From: an archaeon
GTDB taxonomy: Archaea; Thermoproteota; Nitrososphaeria; Nitrososphaerales; Nitrosopumilaceae
Reading direction: 5' to 3'
Length of the DNA: 5,989 nt
Assembly: GCA_005240025.1 (NCBI GenBank)
Contig: SBBK01000159.1
Location: 1 to 5,989, forward strand
Shown here: piece by piece, positions 5,798-5,989 of the stretch
Layout: each line of letters begins with the position of its first letter
Numbering within the stretch: the first letter of the stretch is position 1
Notes under the pieces: generated by a model
Told to the model about the DNA's origin: nothing
The model's input: only the letters and a program-made list of their open reading frames with translations
The model's database searches: none
Translations under genes and position numbers: made by a program

Positions 5798-5989
5798 TCA
5801 GAATTTGCGTAGTTTTGATATCAAAAGTGCAGGAATGACAAAATAGATACCAATGTTTATCAAAATAACACCCATTCCATAACCAATCATCTCTTGCTCA
5901 GAATTAATGTCTGCGTGATCAAGAATTAACAAAGACGAAAGCATTGGTGTAATTGTTATTTTCATAATGTCCTTGAATATGGGATTCTG
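5798..5989 (-). CDS. Small membrane protein (partial or 55 residues), function unknown
   Basis: The minus strand is open from the window edge to TGA at 5800-5798, giving 63 codons. A hydrophobic helix (about YGMGVILINIGIYFVIPALLI) is followed by the basic end SKLRKF, preceded by a more polar segment (LDHADINSEQEM) and a weaker hydrophobic stretch (ITITPMLSSLLIL). This suggests one or two membrane spans with the C-terminus in the cytoplasm. An ATG at 5965 would give a 55-residue protein; AAGGA ends 4 nt before it and could act as a ribosome site. The frame continues upstream to the edge (QNPIFKDI), so a longer protein is equally possible. It is on the same strand as the cupredoxin gene, 54 bp upstream, but that gene has its own TATA-like box. 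No family recognised. Confidence 0.6.
   Translation of the reverse strand, partial: QNPIFKDIMKITITPMLSSLLILDHADINSEQEMIGYGMGVILINIGIYFVIPALLISKLRKF

Noticed and set aside
5813..5826. 14-bp perfect palindrome TTTTGATATCAAAA
   Set aside because: It lies inside the partial coding region, is AT-rich, and one such palindrome is not surprising in about 6 kb.

Overview
The window reads as a chromosomal segment of an ammonia-oxidising thaumarchaeon (Nitrososphaerota, probably a Nitrosopumilales-like lineage). The main evidence is a secreted type-1 copper protein ending in a PEFG-CTERM sorting tail, a signal typical of this phylum. Archaeal TATA-like boxes lie about 25-29 nt upstream of four start codons, with no convincing Shine-Dalgarno motif there, as expected for leaderless or near-leaderless mRNAs. 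The phylum call is well supported; the genus is not determined.

Layout. Positions 1-87 (+) are the last 28 codons of a gene with a membrane-anchor-like tail. It overlaps by 8 bp the end of a convergent minus-strand pair: a 115-residue unknown protein (1336-989) followed after 6 bp by a 300-residue cytosolic coiled-coil protein (982-80) built on an exact 45-residue repeat. Next on the minus strand (4126-1400) is a 908-residue fusion: secreted CopC-like copper-binding domain, CopD-like eight-helix membrane domain, an Ig/YtkA-like domain, a seven-bladed streptogramin-lyase-type beta-propeller and a final membrane anchor. A 100-bp divergent promoter region separates it from a plus-strand gene (4227-4856) for a secreted, C-terminally anchored protein. 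That gene converges, 5 bp apart, on the minus-strand cupredoxin gene (5743-4862). The right edge (5989-5798, minus) holds the 3' end of a small membrane-protein gene.

The central 3.5 kb looks like a copper-handling cell-surface block. The CopCD fusion could bind Cu(II) outside the membrane through a histidine-brace-type site and pass it through the CopD part. The divergent small protein is also predicted to start, after signal cleavage, with histidine, and may be an accessory copper-binding protein. The cupredoxin is a likely electron carrier or copper-binding surface protein. These links rest on domain identity and gene order. The coiled-coil pair has no evident connection to copper and its function is unknown.

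No tRNA, rRNA, CRISPR array, insertion sequence or attachment site was seen. No stretch longer than about 100 bp lacks a gene.
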